Position numbers and translations under genes: made by a program. 64,000 bases of DNA from Sanguinoderma infundibulare (Eukaryota > Basidiomycota > Agaricomycetes > Polyporales > Polyporaceae). The DNA is taken from assembly GCA_032821775.1 (NCBI GenBank), contig JAVLRN010000003.1, positions 3,348,001 through 3,412,000 of the forward strand. The letters are read 5' to 3'. Position 1 is the first letter of the stretch; every line of letters begins with the position of its first letter. This document shows positions 45,191-55,700 of the stretch, piece after piece. The notes beneath the pieces were generated by a model. It saw only the letters and a program-made list of their open reading frames with translations. It made no database searches and was not told the DNA's origin.

Positions 45191-47734
45191 ATGGCCGCCA
45201 CAGCTCTCCTCTCCCGTCACTCCTCCAACCCCATGGAAGTGCCGTCCTCGGACTTCCGCAACACGGCATACCGCCAGCTGCTCATGGAAGCTGAAGAGGT
45301 CGCGCATCAGTATGCCGGCGATGAGCCCACCTCCGAAACCTACAACGCACCCCAAATGGAGCAGTACCACTCCCATCTCGCCCAGCTCTACCCCAACGCC
45401 GGCATACCTGCATATCAGTACGTCCCCTCCACCAGCAATGTGGTTCTTGAGAATCTCGAGATTCTGGAGGCTATCGGAGGCACCGAGAAGCCAATAAAGG
45501 TCGAGCAGCCCGACGAGGAGATGCTGTACAGCGACGAAGGCTCCGGAGACGAGGACATGGGCAATGACGAGGAGGACGATGACCCGGACGACGACGACGA
45601 TGACGACGAATCCGGCGACATAACTGACGAGGAGCTCACCATATACCTCAAGTCGCGCGAGGAGCAGGCAGAGATTGAGGAGGAAATCACCGACCTCGAG
45701 GCCACCGTACCCGCCCTCGTCGAGCACTACAAGATCGTCGACCGCTTGGGCACAGGCACCTTCTCCGCTGTCTACAAGGCCATCGACCTCGGCTACCACG
45801 ACAAGTGGGACAACTCCGAATGGCACGGACACCACCCTCCCTCCTCCTCCGCGTATTACCAGACCGTCCGTCACCCACCCCAGAGCAAGGTATTCGTCGC
45901 AGTCAAGCGCATATATGTCACCTCTGGGCCCGAGCGAATACGAAATGAGCTCGCGATCATGGAGGACTGCAGAGGCTGCCGACACGTCTCCCAGCTCATC
46001 ACCGCCTTCCGACATCGAGACCAAGTGGTGGTCATCATGCCTTACCACAAGAACGACGACTTCCGGGTACGTCCGTCTTCCTCATGCGTGAGCTTGACAG
46101 ACTAATGCGCGTGCCGTGACGCGTCTTGCAGGACTTTTACAAGCACCTTCCCATAGACGGTATCAAGGCGTACTTCCGGTGTATGTTCCGCGCATTGCGC
46201 GATATCCACGCGCGCGGCGTTATCCACCGCGACGTGAAGCCCGCCAACTTCCTCTTTGACCCTCGAACCGGAGTCGGCACCCTATGTGACTTCGGACTGG
46301 CATGCGTACGTACTTGTCTCGTGCGGCTAGCACCGGGGGCATCGACGTGTGGGATTCAGTGTCCTAACGTTGTTACATCGTGATCAAAGGCAGCAGCTTG
46401 TGCGCGGCATCTCATGGCAATCGCATTCAAAGTGTATCGCAGAAATCGCGTTCCATGCTCGTTATGTTCGGTCACAATTTGACAACGATGAGACACCGAG
46501 TTCCATCAGTCGATGCCCCCGGGTGCAGGCGCGGCGCGTGCGTTCAAGTTTGACTCATCGTGTCTCGTTTGTAGCGGATAGAAAGGGGCCCCGCGTTGGG
46601 TGCTTGCTTGCATACAACGCCGACACGAGAGCATCCTCACGGCAAGCTGAAGCTCCGGACGGAGTACAACATCGACAACATCAAAGTCATGCAGAAGGAA
46701 GGGCGAATGAGGAGCGCGGGGGCTTCCGACAAGGTTGGGTACCTGACCAAGGACACTCGGTGCGTTTGTTTGATGCAGCGTCAACGAGCCCGGCTCACCT
46801 TCGTGATAGACCGCATTCAAAGGCGAACCGAGCAGGCACGCGGGGCTTCCGCGCACCAGAAGTCTTACTCAAATGCGGCGAGCAGACAGGAGGTAGAAGA
46901 CCAACCTTTTACGCTCCTGGCACGCTGCTGACGGATAGTTTCATTAGCCATCGACGTGTGGTCGGCCGGGATGATCCTGCTCTTCTTCCTCACGAAGAAG
47001 TTCCCCATCTTCAACTCCAACGACGACACAGAAGCTCTCGTCGAAATCGCGACCGTCATCGGCCGTCGACGGATGGAGAAAACGGCGACGCTACACAGTA
47101 AGTAATACCATCGCGCCGGCCATGGAACGACCGTGGCTGAGGTGCTCTGCGACCAGGTCGACTTTTCCAGTCCAACATTCCCTCGCTGTCCCAGGACGGC
47201 ATGTCGTGGAGAGAGTTCGTCGAACACCAGAACCCTGCGCTTCGCACGCCGTCCCCGCCGGACCCGAACTACTACCCGTACACGCTCCCTGAGCGTCGCC
47301 CTTGCCCGCGTCCGCCGCCTTCCTCGTCCTCCGGCTGCTCGCCGCAGCCGTCGTCCCCGTCCGAACGCGGATACTCCCCTACCCCGTCCGAGGCCGAGAA
47401 GCACTCTTCCGACATCGATGACGCGCTCGACTTCCTCGAGAAGGTCATGGATCCCGAGTCGATCAAGCGGATGACGCCGCGCGCGGCGTTGTACCACCGC
47501 TTCCTGCGCGACCCTGACGGCGCTGAGGACGATGAGTTCGTGCCGCACCCCTTCGGGACCGGGGCCTGCGCCGATCTGCACTTCGTAGACGACGCTGACG
47601 AGTTCTACGTTCGGGTGAAGGTCGATGGACACTCGGATGATGGGTGGGCCGTCCGGAAAGTCCATGCGGGGGAAGGGCTTGCGATTGGTCATGGGCCGTG
47701 TGAATTCCACCAAGATGTATTACCTCTGTCGTAA
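45191..47734 (+). CDS. CDC7: Cdc7 protein kinase (catalytic subunit of DDK)
   Basis: Six exons (45191-46066, 46132-46305, 46575-46759, 46810-46892, 46948-47097, 47157-47734) give 681 residues. An acidic N-terminal region (DDDPDDDDDDDESGD) precedes the kinase domain at about residue 180: glycine loop RLGTGTFSAVYKAIDLG, Lys in VFVAVKRIYVT, RNELAIMEDCRGCRHVSQLI, catalytic loop GVIHRDVKPANFLFD, DFG in GTLCDFGLAC, activation segment GTRGFRAPEVLLKCGEQTG, and IDVWSAGMILLFFLTKKFPI. Kinase insert 2 (KLKLRTEYNIDNIKVMQKEG) is typical of Cdc7. With Dbf4 it phosphorylates Mcm2-7 to fire replication origins. A second start at 45233 is possible. The second intron is 269 nt, about five times the local average. 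Confidence 0.96.
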
Positions 47735-48146
47735 TAAGATTGTCCAGTTGCATTCATGCTACGTAACGTGGTAAGACACTCTTGAGGGAGGGGAACCGAA
47801 AGTAGATGTTTTCGATATCTATATTTCGGTTCAATCAGGTGCCAGCTACCTTACAAGCGAACCGGATAGAAGCTCAATGTATTCAGATAATTTAAACTCC
47901 GAGCAATGCGTTATCTGAATATAAATAAAACAATTTCAATACGGCAACCCCCCTTGTCGGCAGTTACCGACACTCAAATTGGTAAACCCCACCCTTCGTG
48001 GGGTTTAGTTCAGCTCTGCGGCTGCATGAAGATTGAATGACCTTCCTTTGGATGTCTGAGCATTTACCAGCTGCATGGCGCAGCCTAGTGCCCTCCAGAC
48101 TATAAAGCTTTGATATTTGGGTGCTCTCAACACCGCGCCTCTTTCG
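47735..48146. other. Intergenic with a perfect 10-bp hairpin
   Basis: AT-rich 3' flank of CDC7. TAAACCCCAC at 47983-47992 and GTGGGGTTTA at 47998-48007 form a perfect stem with a 5-nt loop. No gene is attached. Confidence 0.5.
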
Positions 48147-48419
48147 ATGCCCAGATCCGTCACCCAGAAACCCCGATGCACTCTTCCCCGCCCGGCCCGG
48201 GTCGTCCGCGAAGGTAAGCTGTTCCGAAATCGAAGTTGACCGAGATTTTCTCACCTCTTTGGTGGCATAGAATATTATTCGGTGTTTGGAGATCCGACGC
48301 CAGAGTGCGTCAGGCTCCTATACGAGGACATGAAGGAGCTCTTTGTGTGCGACGGCTACACTCTGAAAGACCACCAGAACTGGTTTTACAGGAAGAGGTC
48401 GGACGTGGATGTGGAATGA
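48147..48419 (+). CDS. Small 71-residue protein, family unknown
   Basis: Two exons (48147-48213 and 48271-48419) separated by a 57-nt GT-AG intron. The product starts MPRSVTQKPRCTLPRPARVV and continues REEYYSVFGDPTPECVRLLY, EDMKELFVCDGYTLKDHQNW and FYRKRSDVDVE. Exon 2 has strong protein character (aromatic-rich, balanced charge) and is not a shadow of another gene. I do not recognise the family. The spacing from CDC7 and RRP7 (both same strand, about 300-400 bp) leaves room for its own promoter. No membrane segment or signal peptide, so it is probably cytosolic or nuclear. Confidence 0.7.
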
Positions 48420-48717
48420 GGGTTGGGAACATAAGGGAGAATAATGGGGAGCGTTAGCTTTTGTATACGCGTGTAGGGAAAACGTCGGCCCTGAGTCAGG
48501 GAAGTTCTCCGCTCCGATCAGCCCATGAGCGCCCGGTAGGAGGTTGTTTGGATCGGAAGCTGTTGCCAAACAATTGGCCAAAACAGGCACGACTCGGCCT
48601 GTCCGGAAACATTTTCTGATCTCTCGAACGGCCGTCTCTGCCACTCGCCGCTGCTTTTGACTTGCAGGGATTTCTACCCTTCACGGCTCGAACCTCAACA
48701 GCATCGCACAGCCAACA

Positions 48718-49902
48718 ATGGCCACCTCCTCGTCATCGGCGAAGCAGAAATCAAAACGCGCGGCCACCGCGCCTAGTCCTTCGGCCTCTTCTTCCTCCCT
48801 CCCTGCTACGGTCTCTGGCTTCACCGTCTTGCCTGTCGCATACTCGTCGTCTGCGACTCATGTCATCTACGCGCGTGCCCACTCGGTGCCAAAACGGAAC
48901 AATGCGAAGGGCAAGCAGAAGGAAGGGCTGCCTGACGGCCGCACGCTCTTCCTCGTGAATGTACCCCCGGACGCGACGGAGCGCGAGCTGACCGTGCTGT
49001 TCAAGCCGTGCGGAACGGTAGAGAGGGTTGTGTTCGGCACGAGAGGCGGGAGCGGCGCGCTGAAGGACGCTGTGCAGGACGGGGACGAGAGCGAGGACGA
49101 GGGAGCGGATGGAGGGGAGGATGGCGGTATGGAGGAGGATGGCTCAGGCTCGGAGGACGAGGAGGAGGATGGAGGAGACTCGCGGCCAAAAAAGAAACAG
49201 AAAGTCGGCGAACCCGAGGCCCCGAAGGTCGTCCCCTTGCCCTCTGTGCCGCTACGAAGACTGCGGCATACCGGCCACACGGCCCACGTCGTCTTCCTAG
49301 ACAGCTCGTCGCTCGCGCGCGCCCTCAAGCCCCCAGCGAAGCCTCATCCCTGGCCCGTCGACCGCGAAACTCCCACAGGACTCGGGCACTACGAGGCGCT
49401 CTACGCGGCGCTGCGGCCGCCGCTGGACGTCGTGCGCGCCCACGCGGACTCGTGGATGGAGGCGTTCGAGCACGAGCAGGCGCAGAAGCGGCAGCAGAGC
49501 CAGTACAAAAAGGGCGAGGCGATCGTCGACGAGGACGGCTTCACACTCGTCACGCGCGGGGGTGCGTACGGCAAGACGCTGGGCGGCGGGGTCGCCGTCG
49601 CGAGCAAGCGGTTCGTGGACGAGCAGGCGGCCGCTGCGAACGGAGCGGGTGGCAAGCGCCATAGGAAGAAGAAGGAGAAGAAGGAGAAGGACGCGTTCTA
49701 CGCGTTCCAGGCGCACGAAAAGAAGCGGAAAGGTGTGTTGCTTGGGAATTCCAGATATCTAGTCGCGCGAGGGGCGTGTGGTGCCAGTGGGTGGGTGCTC
49801 ATCGTTGCTTAAACAGAAATCATCGACCTCAAGAAGAAGTTTGAGGAGGACAAGGCAAAGATTGACAAGCTCAAGCAGTCGAGAAAGTTCAGGCCCTACT
49901 GA
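48718..49902 (+). CDS. RRP7: Rrp7-like ribosomal RNA processing protein
   Basis: Two exons (48718-49732, 49817-49902) give 366 residues. An N-terminal RRM-like fold includes GFTVLPVAYSSSATHVIYAR, RTLFLVNVPPDATERELTVL and CGTVERVVFG. A long acidic insert follows (DGDESEDEGADGGEDGGMEE), then HTAHVVFLDSSSLARAL. The C-terminal Rrp7 domain runs YKKGEAIVDEDGFTLVTRGG to FYAFQAHEKKRKGEIIDLKK and ends DKLKQSRKFRPY, the near-invariant family terminus. Acts in the nucleolus in 18S rRNA maturation within the UTP-C/CURI complex. The acidic and lysine-rich blocks are normal for the family. The intron sits in the final helix and restores KGEIIDLKKKFEEDK. Confidence 0.94.
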
Positions 49903-50305
49903 CGGTGCGTCATGGCCACCGACATCGCCATGTTCGTGCTGATTCCCCGGTCCAAACTGTGCAGTGGTATGCGTATTGGGTGGTGCTGTGCTCGTCACGT
50001 TTGACTTATGTTTTTCGGACCGCTCTTCGACTGGTGGCCGAGGCTGCCAGACTGTAGACTTGCACCGCAGACAGGGACACTGATGGGAAAACGCAATGCA
50101 CGCGCTCGAGTGGACACGAAGGCGCTGTATTCCGAAGCCCATCGGGGTGTCATGATAATGATATCCAGACCCGCAGCCACCTAAATAAGAAAAATGTGTA
50201 CAAGGGGAGAACATAGGAATCAGAATCGAAAGATCTCGTGCCTTTCCCTCTCCGCCCAGCGTTCAACTTCACTTTGAGATCGAAATCGGCGTGGTGCGAG
50301 ACGTC
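49903..50305. other. Convergent intergenic region
   Basis: Between the Rrp7 gene and the minus-strand MYND gene. Nothing recognised. Confidence 0.4.
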
Positions 50306-50641
50306 TTAAGTCCTCACGTCCACCCAATCCGGGTCGCCGTCGTCCGCGACCACGGTCGTCTCGTCCGTATGGAGATTTGGCTTGCAAACCGCCCGATGGA
50401 TGATCCAATGCTACGTCGCGGTTTCATCAGCACGTTCCAAGTGGCCGGCGTGTAGGTATAAGTGCGAACCTTGTCTTGACATTCCGCGCTGCAATACCGG
50501 GGCTTCGTCTCGCCTGGGCACATCCCCCCCACACTTGGCGAACGCGCGTTGGATGAACGCCTGAACCCCACAGCCGTCCGCCGCGCACCGGTACTGATGC
50601 GGCGCCTTGTGCACCTTGGCCAGCCGCGTGCTCTCCGTCAT
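50306..50641 (-). pseudogene. MYND-type zinc finger gene, 3' part, frameshifted at a G run
   Basis: Minus strand: the frame from about 50641 reads MTESTRLAKVHKAPHQYRCA, then ADGCGVQAFIQRAFAKCGG. A run of seven G follows, after which the continuing MYND sequence (CPGETKPRYCSAECQDK) is in the next frame. Six or nine G would keep the frame. The exon ends at 50470. A 59-nt intron leads to 50410-50306 (HWIIHRAVCKPNLHTDET, ending DWVDVRT), completing the Cys/His pattern of a MYND finger. This may be a real one-base lesion or a homopolymer error. Upstream exons probably lie between 50700 and 51600 on this strand (YTFRDKPFTHEERDYLAFLI is one coding-like piece near 51250), but I could not join them. 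Confidence 0.6.
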
Positions 50642-51600
50642 GCTATGCGAGAACGTGACTCCCGAATATACGGTCACGCACGACGATGGGCGGGAGGAAG
50701 GGGCTCGCTGTGTATGCGGTAGTGAGGCGTACGGTTTGGTCCAGGTTTTCCTTCGGGGTCATCGTCATCCTCGGGTGGTTGTTGCAGGAGTGCGGGGCAG
50801 GAGCGAGCATGTGAAGTGCACCCAGCAGGAGGAGACTGGACGTGTTGTGGATCTTCAGAGGGGTTCGTCTGGGTTGTTGGTCTGACGCGCGCCGGATAGC
50901 AGGTGGAGATATTTGGGGATCTTGGCGTGCTTTTTTGCATGTCTCGTTTTGATGTTCACGTACAGTCGAACCGTCCATCTGGGAGTACGTCGGTGGTCAG
51001 CTTGTCGTGTCGCGCCAAGTTGAATGAGCGTTTTGTGCGCATCGGCAGACGTACGTCAAGCAGTACTCGAGCATCAACGGCCCGTCGTGAAGCTATACGC
51101 CGCGCCCGATCTGATTCATCGAGAGCTCCTGGATGGACCGCTTGCTGTAGCTGGCGTGGCCCGGGTCGTGGTCGCGGTAGTCGTAACAAGTCTCTTGTCT
51201 AATGATAAGAAACGCCAGGTAGTCCCTCTCCTCGTGAGTGAAAGGTTTGTCGCGGAACGTGTAGTTGACGTGCACGTCACGGATGAATTGCATACCGGTA
51301 TGACGCGATCGGTCTGCCAGGGTAGTAGCGAGGGGCGGCGCATCGACACAACGTACGTGGCACCCCAGCAGCCCAGAAATGAGCGCGTCGTCCGCTCGAG
51401 TGCAAGCGGTCGCGCATGAATAGGGACATGACAGATAGCCTTCATCGAGCCTATGACGCCGCCGTGTTCGGGCGTGATCGTTGGTGAAGAGGCGCGGCAG
51501 GGCGTGGCGCGCGATCGGCACACCATCCTGTCGGGTTTCCTCAGAAGATGGGCGACGGTGCCAGCCACCCATCGCCTTTGAGGCTGACGAGTCCGGTGGC
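50642..51600 (-). other. Probable 5' part of the MYND gene, unresolved
   Basis: Several minus-strand frames look coding in patches (about 51260-51093: THEERDYLAFLIIRQETCYD, then YSKRSIQELSMNQIGRG; and about 50940-50680, Pro-rich). No consistent splice chain was found, so I give no exon coordinates. Confidence 0.35.
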
Positions 51601-51824
51601 CGCGGTACCAGGGACTACAATGGGAAGAAGGGGGGAGAAAGAGATGTAAGGGGGTAAAGGGCAAGGGCCTTGGGGAGGCTTGGCCGGAGGTGTGGCAGGC
51701 GCGCGAGGTGGTTGGGAGAAAAGGAAAAGAAAACAAGCTTATGGATAAGGAAACAAAAATGAAGAGACACGAAGGAGTCAGAACGCACGCCGCACCCGCT
51801 AGCTGACCTGCCCATGCTGCCCAT

Positions 51825-51905
51825 GCTGACGGTGCTGACGGTGCTGACAGTGCTGACGGTGCTGACGGTGCTGACGGTGCTGACGGTGCTGACGGTGCTG
51901 ACGGT
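51825..51905 (+). repeat. 9-bp tandem repeat, nine units
   Basis: Unit GCTGACGGT repeated nine times head to tail with one substitution (third unit GCTGACAGT). Related degenerate units continue on both sides. As the unit is a multiple of three it stays open in several frames (Leu-Thr-Val on plus, Ala-Pro-Ser on minus). No gene is established around it. Confidence 0.95.
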
Positions 51906-51984
51906 GCTGATGCCATATCCGGGAACAGGTCCAGAAGGCTGTGTGCTGCATGCTGGCATGGTGCTGACAGCGTTGTCAGCGCTG

Positions 51985-52108
51985 TGCAGATGTTCTGATG
52001 TTGAAAGTAATCTGCTAGTTGACTGGAGGAGAAAGATGGGGTAAGTAAGAGAGCCACTCACATGAGACCAAACTCAGCGATAAGCTCAGCATTATCTGAA
52101 TTGGACAT
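51985..52108 (-). pseudogene. DUF6533 fragment D (first exon, first intron, start of second exon)
   Basis: Minus strand: MSNSDNAELIAEFGLM in a 47-nt exon (52108-52062, the same length as copies A and B), a 39-nt GT-AG intron, then QLADYF beginning at 52022. Homology ends before the tandem repeat. Its 5' flank continues to 52211 and resumes at 57810, because the LTR retrotransposon is inserted there. Confidence 0.75.
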
Positions 52109-52211
52109 GATTCAGAAGATAACGGACGAAGCTGGATTGCAGGGGGAATGGGCCCCAACCCAACCTACTGTAGATGATGTCTCCGTCTGGCAGAATTGTT
52201 GATGTGCAGGG

Positions 52212-52395
52212 TGTAACATCGACCCGCGTCTCTGTTACCCATTTCGGATATTTGTACATATTTATACCTATGGTTTATATTCTCGCGCGCCTGCGTATAG
52301 GGTCCTCAGTCTCTTCTGACCATATATGCAGCTTTCTCCTGTCTCTCCTCGGTGTGATCGCATCCGAGTGTTGTCGACCCTAGGGTCGACTTCCA
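52212..52395 (+). repeat. 5' LTR (184 bp)
   Basis: Starts TGTAACATCGACCC and ends GACTTCCA. Contains the perfect 18-bp palindrome GTCGACCCTAGGGTCGAC at 52373-52390. Differs from the 3' LTR by one transition and by lacking a 51-bp internal duplication. Confidence 0.95.
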
Positions 52396-52789
52396 CTTTT
52401 TTTTTGACAACGAGAAACTTGCTGTCGTGGTTCAAACACGCGCCCGCCTCAGGGCATCCGCTGCCGCCGAACTCCCGTTCCACGTTGTAGAAGACAAAGG
52501 CGAACTCCTCACCCTCATCTGGCCTTTGCCGTCGCTGCTGGAGGATGAATCTTGGGAGATCATCTCGATCCCGAGTACATCCTCACTACTGTCATCCCCC
52601 TTTGCATCTCCTGCCGTCTCCCCGTGCCGTTCGCCATTTCCCGGTCCCAACAGCCGTCGTTCTTCATCGTCATCATCCGACATCGCCATCTGTCCCCCTT
52701 TTCCCCCTCAATACGGCGCATATAGTCACGTAAACACCACATACACCCACCGCCCACGAACACACTCCTCATCGAATACTTCAGACGAT

Positions 52790-55700
52790 ATGCCTGCCCA
52801 TGCTGATTCCTTCGCCGCCGTCTTCCCACAGCCGAAGGCTGCTCCCGCCATCACTGACAGCATCCTCACACCGGAGGTCGTAAATGACTGGCAGGATCAA
52901 TGCTTCATGTTTTTCAAAGATCGCAACATCGCTGAAGCTGACTACATCTCTCGTGCTTCCGCAGGACTCTCTGGCAACAAGACGATGCGTGATTGGTATC
53001 TCAACCATCACCAGGAGTTCGACGCGATGCCGTGGGAGACCTTCATGGACAACCTCCGTGCCGCCTTCCTCGATGCTGGATGGGACAACGCCCTTCGCAA
53101 CAAACTCATGAAGACCATGCAAAAGGTCAACGAGCCCTTCGCCATGTTCTGTATCCGCATCGAGAACCTCAACACGCACCTTCGTGGATCTCCTGTCCGT
53201 TTCGACGATGAAGGCCTCAAGACGGTCATCACCGTGAATGTGGTTCCCCCCCTGGCTGCTAAAGTCGCCAAGCCCGACGTCACTGACATCATCAACTATC
53301 GTGCGTGGAAGGCCAAGATCGCTGAATACGACAAGGAACGCCGTGAGCTCCTTGCGAGCCTCGCGATGTCGTATGGATGCAAGAACGCTCCTTCGAACCC
53401 CTTCGCCGGTCGTAACAACTCCAATAATGCCAATGCCAATGGCAACGCTGCCACAGCTCGCCTTCCTCGCCTCACGGACCTCGAATATGTGTATCTCGCA
53501 GAGTCCAAAGGGTGTTTCAAGTGTCGCCAGGCGGACGCTGGTCACAACTCCAAGGCTTGTACTAACGGTTTCCCCAATGCCGCCACCTACACCACCTGTG
53601 TTCCGGCGGGATGGAAGCCCAAATCGGGTGGAGCCGGCAAGGAGAACATGCATCCCCCTCGCGAACGCACCATCCACGCGATTACCGCCGCTGCTGCTGT
53701 CGAACAGCAGGAGGTGGGACCGTCATCGTTGGTTGTGGCCGCGGTTGGTAACCTTGCGGTCACTACTGACATTTTAGGCAATGGCTCTGATTCAGAGATG
53801 TGCGTAACCCCCCTGTTCGCTCCCCACACGCTCATTCCCACCCGTATCATCGCTCCGGACCGCTACTCTGACATCATTCAGATGCTGTCTGACTCCGCAT
53901 CCCCTGCAGTTCTGATTAGGCGTGACGTTGTCGACACCCTCAACCTCCACATACGAAAACTGCCAAAACTGTATCGTTTAGGAAACACGTGGGGTACAGG
54001 AAAAGAGGAGTCGTCATCATGGGTTCCACTTTCCATCACTCTCGCAGATATGTCCTGGTCTTCCACTTCCGTTCGAGCAATCATTGTCGAATCCCTCTGT
54101 TCCCCTGTCATCCTCGGTAAACCATTCTTGCAATCAAATCAACTTGTAGAAGATTTCGATGCTGGGACGCTGATCGACAAACGCTCAGGCCGCGACTTGC
54201 TAGCCCCGCCGCCACCTCCTGTTCCCCCTCCGCTCTCAGTCGCTGAGCGTCGTGCCCTGCGCAAAATAGACAAAATCGCATTGCACGATCGACAATGTGG
54301 TGAGCACCGTCACCTTTTGCGAGAGCTCGAATCTTCTACGCGCCTTCGCCGCATTGCTGCCGATTGTTCAATTCCGAATGACCATCTCCGCACAGTTGCT
54401 GCCGTCCGAACTCGCATCGAGGAGCTCACTCATATGGAGCGTCTCCGAGACGAGAATCGCGCGATGAAATTGCGCTTCGCGGACCTCTTCCCAGAGGACA
54501 TTCCGCACGTAAACCGTTTGCCCACTGATGTCTATCATAGGTTCGTACTTAAGGACGCGAACATGGTCATTGTGCGCTGACAGTATGATTGTCCAAAGAA
54601 GTGGTGCGAGGCCTGGAAGACGCTGCTTGACCAGCATCTTGCCGCTGGTCGGCTGCATCCTTCGGACAGTCCTTATGCCTCCCCCGCTTTCTTGGTGCCT
54701 AAGACGGACCCCACGGCTATGCTGCGGTGGGTGAATGATTATCGCGCCCTTAACACGAATACGGTGCCAGATATGTACCCCCTTCCGCGCATCAGCGATA
54801 TCCTCGCTGATTGCACGAAAGGGCATATATGGGGAAAACTCGACATGACGAATGCGTACTTCCAGACTCCCGTCCACCCCGACGATATCAAATATACAGC
54901 AGTCATGACCCCCTTTGGCTTGTATGAGTGGACAGTCATGCCTCAGGGGTGTCGTAATGCGCCTTCTACCCATCAACGTCGGATTAATGCCGCCCTTCGT
55001 CCATATATTGGGAAATTCTGCCATGTTTACCTCGACAATATCGTAATCTGGTCGCAGTCTCTTGAAGAGCATCGTCATCACGTCGAACTCGTCTTGCAAG
55101 TGTTGCGCGATGCCTCCCTTTTCTGCTCAGACAAGAAAACCGATCTTTTCGTCACTGAGCTTGGATTCCTTGGTCATCGCATATCCACGGTTGGCGTCCT
55201 CCCTGATCCAGCCAAGGTCGACAAAATAGTCAACTGGCCTCGTCCGTGCAACGTGCGTGCTGTGCGTTTCTTTTTAGGGCTCATGCGGTACATTGCAAAC
55301 TTTCTCCCCAATCTGGCTGACCATACCGTCGTTCTCACACCACTCACGACGAAGGAGGCTGAGCTCTCCTTCCCAATGTGGTCTGATGAACACCAAGGTG
55401 CTTTTGACGCGATAAAGCAGCTGGTTGTCGGTCGTGAGTGTCTCACAGTCGTAGACCATGACGACCTCGAGCGGAACAAGATTTTTGTCTCCTGTGACAC
55501 TAGTGATTTGGCGACGGGGGCGATGTTGTCTTTTGGGCCGTCACTGGAGTCCGCTCGACCCGTCGCTTTTGACTCCATGCAGCTGAAGGGTGCGGAACTG
55601 AATTATCCCGTACATGAGAAGGAACTGCTCGCCATTGTGCGTGCCCTGCAAAAGTGGCGAGTTGACCTCCTCGGGGTTCCGTTTGAGGTCTTCACAGACC

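Noticed and set aside
44888..46048. 386-codon minus-strand open frame with many valines and leucines
   Set aside because: Antisense of the CDC7 first exon. The hydrophobic look comes from the acidic GAC/GAG runs read backwards.
52781..53677. 298-codon minus-strand open frame
   Set aside because: Antisense of the retrotransposon gag region.
54578..54580. TGA between protease and reverse transcriptase as programmed stop readthrough
   Set aside because: Two further in-frame TGA codons occur at places where no such element needs a break, so random decay is simpler.
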